Source of the DNA: Methylacidiphilales bacterium
Lineage (GTDB): Bacteria; Verrucomicrobiota; Verrucomicrobiia; Methylacidiphilales; UBA1321
DNA: 64,000 nucleotides
Assembly: GCA_026225555.1 (NCBI GenBank)
Contig: JAMFSY010000146.1
Location: 1-64,000 of the forward strand
Direction: 5' to 3'
Shown here: piece after piece, positions 37,290 through 44,817 of the stretch
Layout: every line of letters starts with the position of its first letter
How positions within the stretch are numbered: the stretch's first letter is position 1
Program-made: the position numbers and the translations under genes
Notes under the pieces: generated by a model
Seen by the model: the letters and a program-made list of their open reading frames with translations, nothing else
Database searches by the model: none
What the model was told of the DNA's origin: nothing

Positions 37290-37378
37290 ACCACTTTCCA
37301 ATTAAAGGGTCGCGTCAAAATTGCCGTCATCCTTCGACAAGCTCAGGATGACGGGGAAAAAAAGAGCGACAATCGCAT
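37287..37378. repeat. Dispersed palindromic repeat, copy 4 (short form)
   Basis: The edge TAGACCACTTTCCAATTAAA contains the pdxJ stop codon. Then comes a collapsed palindrome at 37324-37354 (CCGTCATCC ... GGATGACGG with a 13-base centre), and AAAAAAGAGCGACAATCG at 37361-37378. It appears to be a deleted form in which the centre and one half-arm were lost. Confidence 0.75.
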
Positions 37379-37850
37379 TTCGTGAAGGCAAAAGGCCTGC
37401 CGCAAATGCCGGAGCCGGATGCTTCTTCAGGAGATGACTCTCCTCAGATTAGTCAGCAGCTCGCCCATGATACGAAGCAGGGGCGACATCATCAGCGCCG
37501 GGCCGATGCCGGGTGTGGCCAGGGCATTCAAGGTCGTTACGACTCCGACCCAATGCGAAGCATTAACCGGTGGTTTCATGCCTGCGGACTTCGCAGGGGA
37601 TGTGCCAAGAAATGGCGAGCGGCCTCAAGCGACTCCGGATCAGGAGGTTGAAATTTCTGCAGCGTCTTCGAAACTATCCGGCGGGTTTTCTTTTCTCGCA
37701 AATGGGCCCCGGTCCCGTGAAGCGCATCCGGCAGAATGCAATTCCAAGGCAACACGCTTCATCGTCGAGGCCTCATTCCGATAAATAAATGACGCACAGT
37801 TTTGCCGCGCGCGGGCAAATGTGTAAGGTTGACGGGGATATGGAGAAATT
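37379..37850. other. Gap of about 470 bases with no recognisable gene
   Basis: Open frames on both strands occur here, up to 121 codons, but their predicted proteins show no conserved pattern, no signal and no clean ribosome site. A decayed gene is possible. The last 30 bases hold the leader of the next gene (GGAGAAATT before ATG). Confidence 0.4.
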
Positions 37851-38960
37851 ATGAATCGTGGCATACGCAAGGAATTGGCCCTGCTCGCGGGGATCGCATC
37901 GGTGGGATGTTGGCTCGCCCGCGAGAAACGTTGGGCCAGGGGACTCGCCCTCGGCGCCGCGGCGCTGCAGTTTTGGCCGACCCTGGGTTACACGTTCCGC
38001 AATCGTTCGGTGGTGATCACCGGCAGTTCACGCGGCCTCGGGCTTGCGCTGGCGGAACAATTTCTTCGCGAGGGCGCGCGCGTGGCGCTGATCGCCCGTG
38101 ACTCCGATGAGCTCGACCGCGCCCAGGCTCTGCTCCAGCAGCGCGTCAGCGGCCAGGTCTTCACCATCAGCTGCGACATGACCCAGCCGGCGGAAGTGAA
38201 GCGCACCTTCGAGTTGATCGAGGGCGTTTTTGGCCGGATCGATATTCTCGTCAACAACGCCGGCGCGATCGTCATCGGGCCGATTGAATCGATGGAGCGC
38301 GCCGATTTCGAATCGCTCCTCGATCTCCAGGTGCATGCCATCGTTCACGCGACGCAGACCGTGCTGCCGATCTTCCGCGAGTATGGCGGCGGACGCGTCG
38401 TCAATATCTGCTCCATCGGCGGCAAGGTCGCCGTGCCCCACATGAGCGCCTATTGCGCGGCGAAGTTCGCGCTGGCCGGTCTCTCCGCCGTGATGGCGGC
38501 GGAACTGGCGGCCGATAACGTGACCGTGACGACCGTCTTCCCCGGCATGATGCGCGTCGGTTCGCCCATCAAGGCGGTGATCAAGGGCGACCACGAAAAG
38601 GAATTTGCCTGGTTCGCCATGGGCGACGTCCTGCCCGGCTTCTCAGTCTCCGCGCGCAACGCCGCGCGCACCATCCTCTCGGCGGTTCGCGCGGGCGATG
38701 CCCAGGTCATTTTCCCGAGCACCGCCAAACTCGCAGTCATGGCGCAAAGTAATTTCCCCGAGATCTCCGCCTTCGTCATGCGAACGGCCGCCCGCTTTTT
38801 CCCGAAGGGCCAATCCTTCGAGCGCAAGACCGGCGCGGAAAGCCGCGATTGGCTGGAGCGGCAGAGCTGGTATCCCTTCTTCCAACCCGCGATCGAAGCG
38901 GCCGAGGAGGAGAACAACCAGAAGCCGGACGCCGAGCCCCGCTTTAACCTCGAGCTTTGA
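37851..38960 (+). CDS. Short-chain dehydrogenase with membrane anchor
   Basis: This 369-residue protein has a hydrophobic N-terminal region (residues 8-45) followed by an SDR domain: the NAD(P) motif TGSSRGLG at 57-64, NNAG, and the catalytic YCAAK with Ser upstream (ICSIGG). The C-terminal tail (residues about 300-369) is polar. SDRs of this size and anchoring act on lipids or ketones, but the substrate is unknown. GGAG precedes the ATG by 5 bases. The methyltransferase gene follows after 10 bases, so the two probably form an operon. Confidence 0.85.
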   Translation: MNRGIRKELALLAGIASVGCWLAREKRWARGLALGAAALQFWPTLGYTFRNRSVVITGSSRGLGLALAEQFLREGARVALIARDSDELDRAQALLQQRVSGQVFTISCDMTQPAEVKRTFELIEGVFGRIDILVNNAGAIVIGPIESMERADFESLLDLQVHAIVHATQTVLPIFREYGGGRVVNICSIGGKVAVPHMSAYCAAKFALAGLSAVMAAELAADNVTVTTVFPGMMRVGSPIKAVIKGDHEKEFAWFAMGDVLPGFSVSARNAARTILSAVRAGDAQVIFPSTAKLAVMAQSNFPEISAFVMRTAARFFPKGQSFERKTGAESRDWLERQSWYPFFQPAIEAAEEENNQKPDAEPRFNLEL

Positions 38961-38970
38961 TCGGCGCGCG

Positions 38971-39924
38971 ATGAATGGGGAGGCGATCATCGACCTGGCC
39001 CCCGCGGCGGTTCAGGAAGATACTTCACAGATAAGACGCGAGGCATTGCGCTCGAATCGGATCGATCCAGGCTTTCTCTATGTCACGCCCCGCCAGGCGG
39101 AGCTTTGGCGGGAGGTTTCCCTACGGCACGCACCGGTCCATCGTGATCCGGAATTTCGCCGCATTTATGAGGACGCTTTTGCGCGTCTGACCGCTGAGGA
39201 AAAAGAGACAGAGGAAATCGCGCTCATCGGCCTCGGATGCGGCACCGGCCAAAAGGAAGCGCAACTTTACGCGCATCTGCGGCGCGAGGGGCGGGAGATC
39301 TCCTTTTCCGCCATCGACGTCAGCCGGGATCTGGTACGGGAAGCGACCGGCCGCCTCGCTGATTCCGGGGCGCCCGATCATCGCGGTCTCGTTTGCGATC
39401 TGGGCCGTACGGATGTTTGGCGCGCCTGGTTGGATGATTCGCGCCGCACGGGCCGACGCATCGTGACGTTCTTCGGCTTGGTGCCGAACTTTCGACCCTC
39501 CCAATTAGGCGATATCTGGCGCGCGGCCTTGCGCCCCGGAGACCTTCTCCTGGCCAGTGTTCATCTGGCTCCGGTGCAGGAAAAAGACGGCGGCGATCTT
39601 GCCGCCGCGTTGAAAGTCGTCCTCCCGCAATATGACAATTCCGAGACGCTCGCGTGGTTGCAAGCGGGGCTCGAAGTTCTGGACGTGGCCACTCTCGTTC
39701 ATTCGCCCGCAATCACCATGGGCGAGGTCGAAGGAATCCCCGCCTTCGTCGGTTCGGCCCAATGGAAAGAGGCGGCTCGACCGGAGCCGCTCCGGCTTTT
39801 TTCCAGTCTCCGCTACACGCCCGAACTTTTTGCCGCGCTCCTTCGCCGGGAGGGGCTTGCGGGTGAATGCCGGGCCATCACGGTATGTCGTCAGGAGGCA
39901 ATCTGGTGTATCCAGCGCGCGTGA
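38971..39924 (+). CDS. EgtD-like SAM-dependent methyltransferase
   Basis: This 317-residue protein has a Rossmann methyltransferase core with the SAM motif LIGLGCGTGQKEA (about residue 86-98), then SAIDVSRDLVREA and FFGLVPNFRPSQLGDIWRAAL, a pattern seen in EgtD-like proteins (histidine methyltransferase family). The specific substrate cannot be read from the sequence. It lies 10 bases after the SDR gene and shares 47 bases of its 3' end with the opposing SDR gene. Confidence 0.8.
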   Translation: MNGEAIIDLAPAAVQEDTSQIRREALRSNRIDPGFLYVTPRQAELWREVSLRHAPVHRDPEFRRIYEDAFARLTAEEKETEEIALIGLGCGTGQKEAQLYAHLRREGREISFSAIDVSRDLVREATGRLADSGAPDHRGLVCDLGRTDVWRAWLDDSRRTGRRIVTFFGLVPNFRPSQLGDIWRAALRPGDLLLASVHLAPVQEKDGGDLAAALKVVLPQYDNSETLAWLQAGLEVLDVATLVHSPAITMGEVEGIPAFVGSAQWKEAARPEPLRLFSSLRYTPELFAALLRREGLAGECRAITVCRQEAIWCIQRA

Positions 39925-40666
39925 GTACACTGGAGAAAAGCGGCGCGACATTCCATCCGCCCGCGATGTGAAGATTTGAGCCGCTTACTGCCTCGGAACC
40001 GGGCGCGAGCAAAAAGCGGATGGCGTGCAGGACATCGTCCGTGGTCGTGTAACGGCCGCTCGGCATTTCCTCCAGCGGCGTCTGGCAGATGCTCTCTTCC
40101 ATCACGCCGGGTGAAACCATGTTCACCGTCATCCCATGGGGCGCCTCGGTGTGGGCCAGGGTCTGGGTCATCATCCAGACGCCGGTCTTGCCGATGTAAT
40201 AACTCATCGCCGGTTCGGCGAAGCCGGGGCGGTCGCTCAGCGCATCGCCGATATTAATGATCCGTCCCCGTTGGCTGGCGCGGAGATGCGGCAACGCCCC
40301 GCGCGTGGCATGGAAAGCCGCGCTGGCGGTACTGGCGAAACCGGTGTCCCAATCCGCCTGCGTCAGTTCCTCAAATTTCTTTGAGTTGAACACTCCGGCG
40401 TTATTGACCAGCGTATCGAGTCCTCCGAAATAACCGGCGACTGCCCGCACCAGTTGTTCACCATCGGCTAGCGTTGCGAGCGGGCTTTGGAAGATCGCGG
40501 CGATGCCTGAAGCGTCGGCGATGGCCCGCCGGACTTCCTCAGCTTCATCGCGCGAAGTCCGGAAATGGATGGCCACGCGATGTCCATCGTTGGCGAGACC
40601 GCGGGCCAAGGCGCCGCCGAGTCGCCTGGACGAGCCGGTGATCAAGATCGTACGGGGCTTGGACAT
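39878..40666 (-). CDS. Short-chain dehydrogenase, pteridine reductase-like
   Basis: This 262-residue SDR has the N-terminal motif TGSSRRLG, which fits the TGxxxRxG form of pteridine reductases and FolM rather than the common TGxxxGxG. It also has NNAG and the catalytic YYIGK (YxxxK). A dihydropteridine or dihydrofolate-reducing role is therefore plausible; a QueD-like pterin enzyme lies elsewhere at 63534, but the two are not linked. The ATG at 40666 is chosen; a TTG start upstream would add 12 residues. Its end overlaps the convergent methyltransferase. Confidence 0.82.
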   Translation of the reverse strand: MSKPRTILITGSSRRLGGALARGLANDGHRVAIHFRTSRDEAEEVRRAIADASGIAAIFQSPLATLADGEQLVRAVAGYFGGLDTLVNNAGVFNSKKFEELTQADWDTGFASTASAAFHATRGALPHLRASQRGRIINIGDALSDRPGFAEPAMSYYIGKTGVWMMTQTLAHTEAPHGMTVNMVSPGVMEESICQTPLEEMPSGRYTTTDDVLHAIRFLLAPGSEAVSGSNLHIAGGWNVAPLFSSVLTRAGYTRLPPDDIP

Positions 40667-40695
40667 GCCGGTCAGCTTAAGGCGAAGAATCCGTT

Positions 40696-40706
40696 TGCAC
40701 AACGCA
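40696..40706. promoter_or_regulatory. Candidate upstream activator site 1
   Basis: TGCACAACGCA is a version of the palindrome TGCGTNACGCA (on the other strand TGCGTTGTGCA). Its centre lies 117 bp before the -24 GG of the promoter at 40816-40834. Similar sequences precede three of the other four sigma-54 promoters. Confidence 0.5.
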
Positions 40707-40815
40707 TGAGCCTCTTCCGGTGTTTCCGCAAAAGGCGGTGTGAATCCTAGGTAAGCCCAAAGCCCTTTTCTTCATAAGCTATGACGGTCAACTAGTTAGG
40801 AAAAGAGGCGTGGGC

Positions 40816-40834
40816 TTGGCACAGCCAGTGCATC
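40816..40834 (+). promoter_or_regulatory. Sigma-54 promoter of the YflT-DUF883-CsbD operon
   Basis: TTGGCACAGCCAGTGCAT matches TGGCAC-N5-TTGCA with one change. GG (40818-40819) and GC (40830-40831) are separated by exactly ten bases, as sigma-54 requires. Transcription would start near 40843, 32 bases before the ATG at 40875. No other plausible promoter is as close. Confidence 0.85.
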
Positions 40835-40874
40835 ACTGGAGATGTAGGAATACCAACCCTAACCGATACCTCCC

Positions 40875-41399
40875 ATGAAATCCGCCGTCTTTGCCATCGT
40901 TTCGAATGCCGTCCAAGCCGAAGCCGTCGTTGATGACCTTCGCCTCGCCGGATTCTCCAATAGCGATGTTTCCGTGCTCTTCCCGGATGTGGAAGGCACG
41001 CAGGAATTCGCCCACGCCAAATCAACCAAGGCCCCGGAAGGCGCCGTCATCGGTGCCAGTGCGGGCGGAATCATCGGCGGATTTGCCGGCTGGCTTCTCG
41101 GCCTGGGCGCGCTGGCCCTTCCGGGGGTCGGACCTTTGATCGCAGCCGGACCTATTTTTGCCGCCCTGAGCGGAGTCGCTCTGGGCGGCGCGGCGGGCGG
41201 CCTCAGTGGCGCGCTCGCCGGACTCGGTTTCCCGGAATACGAAGCCAGGCTCTACGCGGGCAAGCTTCAGGACGGCAATATCCTCATCGCGGCCCACACC
41301 GAAAACGTCCACGAGAGAAAAGTAGCCCGCCAGATTTTCGAGCGGGCGAACGCCCATGACATTGGCGTCAATTCTGAAGCAGCCGTCCCCACCACTTAA
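40875..41399 (+). CDS. YflT-like general stress membrane protein
   Basis: This 174-residue protein begins with a small alpha/beta domain (SAVFAIVSNAVQAEAVVDDLRLAGF, then SVLFPD), typical of the heat-induced YflT/general-stress 17M family, followed by a long glycine- and alanine-rich hydrophobic region (about 60-115) that can form two membrane helices, and a short soluble tail. Its molecular function is unknown; relatives accumulate under stress. It is the first gene behind a sigma-54 promoter and is followed by DUF883 and CsbD genes. Confidence 0.82.
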   Translation: MKSAVFAIVSNAVQAEAVVDDLRLAGFSNSDVSVLFPDVEGTQEFAHAKSTKAPEGAVIGASAGGIIGGFAGWLLGLGALALPGVGPLIAAGPIFAALSGVALGGAAGGLSGALAGLGFPEYEARLYAGKLQDGNILIAAHTENVHERKVARQIFERANAHDIGVNSEAAVPTT

Positions 41400-41423
41400 C
41401 TATCAGACCAACGAAAAATAAAT

Positions 41424-41732
41424 ATGAACACCGAAGAACTCACCACCCCCAGCCCCGAACTTAAACAGCATGCCCAGGAACTGAAGGACCATGCCGTCGA
41501 GGGCGCGAAGAATCTCCACCGGGACGTCCGCAATGTCGCCCAGGACGTTAAGGAACATGCCAATCGCGGCGTGGCCGCGGTTCGCGAAGAAGCGAGCGCC
41601 CGCTTCGATGAGGCCCGCAGCAAGACCAATGACCTTTTCGAAACGGCGAAAAACTACGCTGCCGATCATCCCCTTCATGCCGTCGGATTCGGCATCCTGG
41701 TGGGCATGTTCCTGGCACGTCGCCGCAGGTAA
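41424..41732 (+). CDS. DUF883-family (ElaB/YqjD-like) membrane protein
   Basis: This 102-residue protein has a long amphipathic helix with many Glu, Lys and Ala, then one C-terminal membrane helix (AADHPLHAVGFGILVGMFLARRRR) that ends in Arg residues, as in ElaB and YqjD. Those proteins bind ribosomes at the membrane in stationary phase. It lies 24 bases after the YflT-like gene and 67 bases before the CsbD gene, so the three probably share one transcript. Confidence 0.9.
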   Translation: MNTEELTTPSPELKQHAQELKDHAVEGAKNLHRDVRNVAQDVKEHANRGVAAVREEASARFDEARSKTNDLFETAKNYAADHPLHAVGFGILVGMFLARRRR

Positions 41733-41799
41733 ACAATTCGAACGCCCCGCCGGGGAGAATACCTTTCCGGCGCGGGCGTTCCCAAGAAAGAACATCACT

Positions 41800-42006
41800 A
41801 TGAACGAAACAGAAACCAAACTCAGTCTGAAGGGCAACTGGAACGTGATCAAAGGAAAGCTCAAGCAATCCTACGGTCAGCTCACCGATGACGATCTGGC
41901 CTATACCGATGGCCAGGAAGACGAATTAGTCGGCCGGTTGCAGAAGAAACTCGGCTCCACCTCGGCGGATATCCGCCATCTGTTGGAAAAGTTCAACCGA
42001 CCCTAA
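41800..42006 (+). CDS. CsbD-family stress protein
   Basis: This 68-residue protein has the CsbD fold signature: LKGNWNVIKGKLKQSYGQLTDDDL and a helical end (DELVGRLQKKLG). CsbD proteins are small, stress-induced and of unknown activity. The ATG at 41800 is the first in frame that fits the family start. A hairpin terminator follows 20 bases after the stop codon, closing the three-gene operon that begins at 40875. Confidence 0.92.
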   Translation: MNETETKLSLKGNWNVIKGKLKQSYGQLTDDDLAYTDGQEDELVGRLQKKLGSTSADIRHLLEKFNRP

Positions 42007-42026
42007 AAGAGTCCGTTGTCTAAAGG

Positions 42027-42066
42027 ACCCGAATGGGGCGCGTGAGCGTCCGTTCGGGTTTTTTTT
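42027..42066 (+). terminator. Rho-independent terminator of the stress operon
   Basis: ACCCGAA (42027-42033) pairs with TTCGGGT (42053-42059), with more pairing inside (GGCGC/GCGT). A run of eight T ends at 42066. It terminates the 40875-42006 operon; the monooxygenase gene starts 27 bases later with its own ribosome site. Confidence 0.92.
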
Positions 42067-42092
42067 GTCCGTCAATCAACCTGGAGAAAAAT

Positions 42093-42392
42093 ATGGTTAC
42101 ACTAGGATTGTGGGTACAATTGGAAGCCAAGCCAGGCAAGGAAGAGGAAGTTGAAAAATTTCTTCTTACCGGCCGGGACTTGGTCGAGGAAGAATTGGGC
42201 ACAGTGGCATGGTTTGCCCTGCGCCTCGGTCCTTCCACATTTGGTATCTTTGACGCCTTTGCCAGCGAAGAGGGCCGGCAGGCGCATCTTAACGGCAAAG
42301 TGGCTGCGGCCTTGATGGCCAAGGCTCCCGACCTCTTTGCCGCACCGCTAAGGATCGATAAAAACGCGGTGATCTCGGCGAAGTTGCCCTAA
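42093..42392 (+). CDS. ABM-domain (YgiN-like) monooxygenase
   Basis: This 99-residue protein fits the antibiotic-biosynthesis monooxygenase fold: VTLGLWVQLEAKPGKEEEVEKFLL at the start, ALRLGPSTFGIFDAF in the middle and AHLNGKVAAALMAKAPDLFA at the end. Homologues oxidise or protect quinols, or act on aldehydes and small aromatics. GGAG precedes the ATG. It is separated by a terminator from the upstream operon, so it needs its own promoter or read-through. A long hairpin follows. Confidence 0.88.
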   Translation: MVTLGLWVQLEAKPGKEEEVEKFLLTGRDLVEEELGTVAWFALRLGPSTFGIFDAFASEEGRQAHLNGKVAAALMAKAPDLFAAPLRIDKNAVISAKLP

Positions 42393-42413
42393 GGGTCGCG
42401 TCAAGGACTTCGT

Positions 42414-42452
42414 AACTCCTGAATGAAGGCATGAAGCCTTCATTCAGGAGTT
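42414..42452. terminator. 17-bp perfect hairpin after the ABM gene
   Basis: Arms at 42414-42430 and 42436-42452 pair perfectly over 17 bases around a five-base loop. Only three T follow, so termination may be weak; it may instead protect the 3' end of the message. Confidence 0.7.
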
Positions 42453-42511
42453 TGTCGTATGGAGGGTTTGCCCCTCCTTGCTTCGACCTACCTGAAGATA
42501 AACGGCGATAG

Positions 42512-42522
42512 CGCGTTACGTT
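42512..42522. promoter_or_regulatory. Candidate upstream activator site 2
   Basis: CGCGTTACGTT shares the GCGTNACG core of the palindrome TGCGTNACGCA. Its centre lies 129 bp before the -24 GG of the promoter at 42645-42661. The match is weaker than at sites 1, 3 and 4. The rest of 42453-42640 shows no other feature. Confidence 0.35.
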
Positions 42523-42644
42523 TACCGTCCTTTGCACCTTCTTTCTTCCCATAAAGGCAATATGCATGAAGGCTTTGAATTCGCCAAATATGGCTCTAAA
42601 GATAAGCCATTCATAATGAGTCGCTTAATGATTGTTTTCGATCT

Positions 42645-42661
42645 TGGCACAGTTTGAGCGA
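42645..42661 (+). promoter_or_regulatory. Sigma-54 promoter of DUF1328-GH15-treZ
   Basis: TTGGCACAGTTTGAGC keeps a perfect -24 element and the -12 GC, with GG (42646-42647) and GC (42658-42659) separated by ten bases. The start would be near 42671, 32 bases before the ATG at 42703. The -12 side is weaker (GAGC for TTGC). Confidence 0.75.
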
Positions 42662-42702
42662 CCCAAGGAGGCATAGTCGGTCAACCTATAAAAAGGAAAT
42701 AT

Positions 42703-42867
42703 ATGCTGAGTTACGCCATTACATTCTTAATCATCGCCCTGGTTGCGGGGCTGCTGGGATTCATTGTCATCGCGGGGCTGGCAGCTGAAATCGCCCGGGT
42801 GTTGTTCTTTGTCTTCCTGGTGCTGTTCCTTGTCTCGCTGATTGCGGGACGTCGTCCTCCGGTCTAA
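42703..42867 (+). CDS. DUF1328-family small membrane protein, copy 1
   Basis: This 54-residue peptide starts [20 protein letters not shown] and has two hydrophobic helices and a short basic tail (AGRRPPV), the pattern of YtjA/DUF1328 proteins. These are linked with envelope stress, but the molecular role is unknown. AAGGAAA precedes the ATG. It opens the transcript with GH15 and treZ. The copy at 46983-47147 has the same length and nearly the same start. Confidence 0.92.
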   Translation: MLSYAITFLIIALVAGLLGFIVIAGLAAEIARVLFFVFLVLFLVSLIAGRRPPV

Positions 42868-42994
42868 CCGGTTTCAGACGGCTCCTGTCCCATGGACAGG
42901 GGGCAACGGGTGCCTTAATGTTCCCCAGCCGCGGCTCTCAAGGCCCGGCTCGGGAACGTGCGGCGAATTGACAGTAGACCGGGGGTCCGTCGGG

Positions 42995-44800
42995 ATGAAA
43001 CTGGAAGACTACGGCTTTATTGGGGACACTTATACCGGGGCGCTAGTCGGTATCAATGGCTCGATCGATTGGCTTTGCACGCCTCGCTTCGATTCCGATG
43101 CCTGTTTTACGGCGCTGCTCGGCACCGAGAAAAACGGGCACTGGCAGATCAGCCCGCGCGAGCCCGTGCAACATGTGAGGCATGCCTATCGCGATGATAC
43201 GCTGGTCTTGGAGACCCTCTTTGAGACCGCGAATGGCACCGTCCGTCTGATCGATCTCATGCCGCCCCGCGGCAAATATCGTGACGTGGTGCGGATCGTC
43301 GAAGGCGTCAAGGGTCTCGTGGAGATGGAGATGAAGTTGGTCATCCGCTTCGATTATGGCCAGACCATCCCGTGGGTGAAGCAATCCGAGGACGGTCTGA
43401 TTGCCATTGCCGGTCCCAACGCGCTGGTGCTCCGCTCGGATGTTCCGACCTTTGGTGAAGATCTTTCCACCATGGCCCGCTTCAGCATTGGCAAGGGCGA
43501 ACGGAAATCCTTCGTCCTCACCTGGCACCCTTCCCACGAGGCGCCGCCGAAGGCGATCGATGCCCTCCATTCGCTGCAGGAAACCGAGAAATATTGGAGC
43601 GAATGGGCGGCCCGGTGTACCTACAAAGGCGAGTACCGCCAGGCCGTCATCCGCTCGCTCATGACCTTGAAGGCGCTGACCTATGTGCCCACGGGCGGAA
43701 TCGTCGCGGCGCTGACCACCTCGCTGCCGGAAAAGCTGGGCGGGGTGCGCAACTGGGACTATCGCTTTTGCTGGCTGCGCGATGCCACGTTCACGCTCTA
43801 CTCGTTCATGCAGGCCGGTTACACGGAGGAAGCGGCGGCGTGGAGCCAATGGCTGCTGCGCGCGGTCGCGGGCGATCCGGCGCAATTGCAAATCATGTAC
43901 GGCGCGGCGGGCGAGCGGCGGCTGACCGAAGTGCAACTGGCGCATCTGGTCGGTTACGAGAGTTCCACGCCCGTGCGCATTGGCAATGCGGCCTCCGAGC
44001 AGTTGCAGCTCGACGTCTACGGTGAGGTGATGGACGCGATGTATCTCGCTCGCCAGATGAAGATCGAATTCGAGCTCGATTCGTGGCATCTGGAACGTCA
44101 CCTGGTCGATTTCGTGGAAAGGAACTGGAACAAGCCGGACGAAGGCATCTGGGAAATCCGCGGCCCACGGCGGGATTTCACCCACTCGAAAGTGATGGCC
44201 TGGGTCGCCGTCGATCGCGCGGTGCGCGGCATCGAGGAATTCGGGCTCGAAGGTCCTCTGGAACATTGGCGGGAGCTGCGCGATACGATCCACCGGGAAG
44301 TCTGCGAAAAGGGATTCCACGCCGAACGGAAAGCCTTCACCCAATTTTACGGCTCGGACAAACTCGACGCCGCGCTGCTGATGATGCCGCTCGTCGGTTT
44401 CCTGCCGCCCACGGATGACCGGGTCCGTTCCACGGTGGAGCTCATTGAAAAGGAGCTCGTGGTGGACGGCTTCGTGCAGCGTTATCATCCGGACGAATCG
44501 GCTTCGGTCGATGGTCTGCCGCCCGGCGAAGGCTCGTTTCTGCCCTGCTCATTTTGGCTGGTCGATTGCCTGCACCTCATGGGCCGCGAGCGCGAGGCGC
44601 GCGAGATGTTCCAGCGACTGCTCGACGTGCGGACGAGCCTCGGCCTGATTTCCGAGGAATACGATACGGCGCGGCATCGGCTCATCGGTAATTTTCCACA
44701 GGCCTTCACCCACGTGGGCCTGATCAATACGGCGCGGAATCTTTCGCCCAAGCTCGGGCCGGCGGAACATCGCAGCGCCCTCGGTCACGATGGAGTTTAA
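42995..44800 (+). CDS. GH15 glucoamylase/trehalase-family glycosidase
   Basis: This 601-residue glycosidase has an N-terminal beta domain (GFIGDTYTGALVGINGSIDWLCTPRFD) and an (alpha/alpha)6 domain with the family blocks NWDYRFCWLRDATFTLYSF, PDEGIWEIRG (general acid) and GEGSFLPCSFW (general base region). It releases glucose from alpha-glucans, or splits trehalose in some bacteria. The ATG at 42995 is chosen because homologues start near here; upstream codons overlap the DUF1328 gene. It lies between the DUF1328 gene and treZ under one promoter. Confidence 0.9.
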   Translation: MKLEDYGFIGDTYTGALVGINGSIDWLCTPRFDSDACFTALLGTEKNGHWQISPREPVQHVRHAYRDDTLVLETLFETANGTVRLIDLMPPRGKYRDVVRIVEGVKGLVEMEMKLVIRFDYGQTIPWVKQSEDGLIAIAGPNALVLRSDVPTFGEDLSTMARFSIGKGERKSFVLTWHPSHEAPPKAIDALHSLQETEKYWSEWAARCTYKGEYRQAVIRSLMTLKALTYVPTGGIVAALTTSLPEKLGGVRNWDYRFCWLRDATFTLYSFMQAGYTEEAAAWSQWLLRAVAGDPAQLQIMYGAAGERRLTEVQLAHLVGYESSTPVRIGNAASEQLQLDVYGEVMDAMYLARQMKIEFELDSWHLERHLVDFVERNWNKPDEGIWEIRGPRRDFTHSKVMAWVAVDRAVRGIEEFGLEGPLEHWRELRDTIHREVCEKGFHAERKAFTQFYGSDKLDAALLMMPLVGFLPPTDDRVRSTVELIEKELVVDGFVQRYHPDESASVDGLPPGEGSFLPCSFWLVDCLHLMGREREAREMFQRLLDVRTSLGLISEEYDTARHRLIGNFPQAFTHVGLINTARNLSPKLGPAEHRSALGHDGV

Positions 44801-44817
44801 AGAGGTTGCCCCGATTT

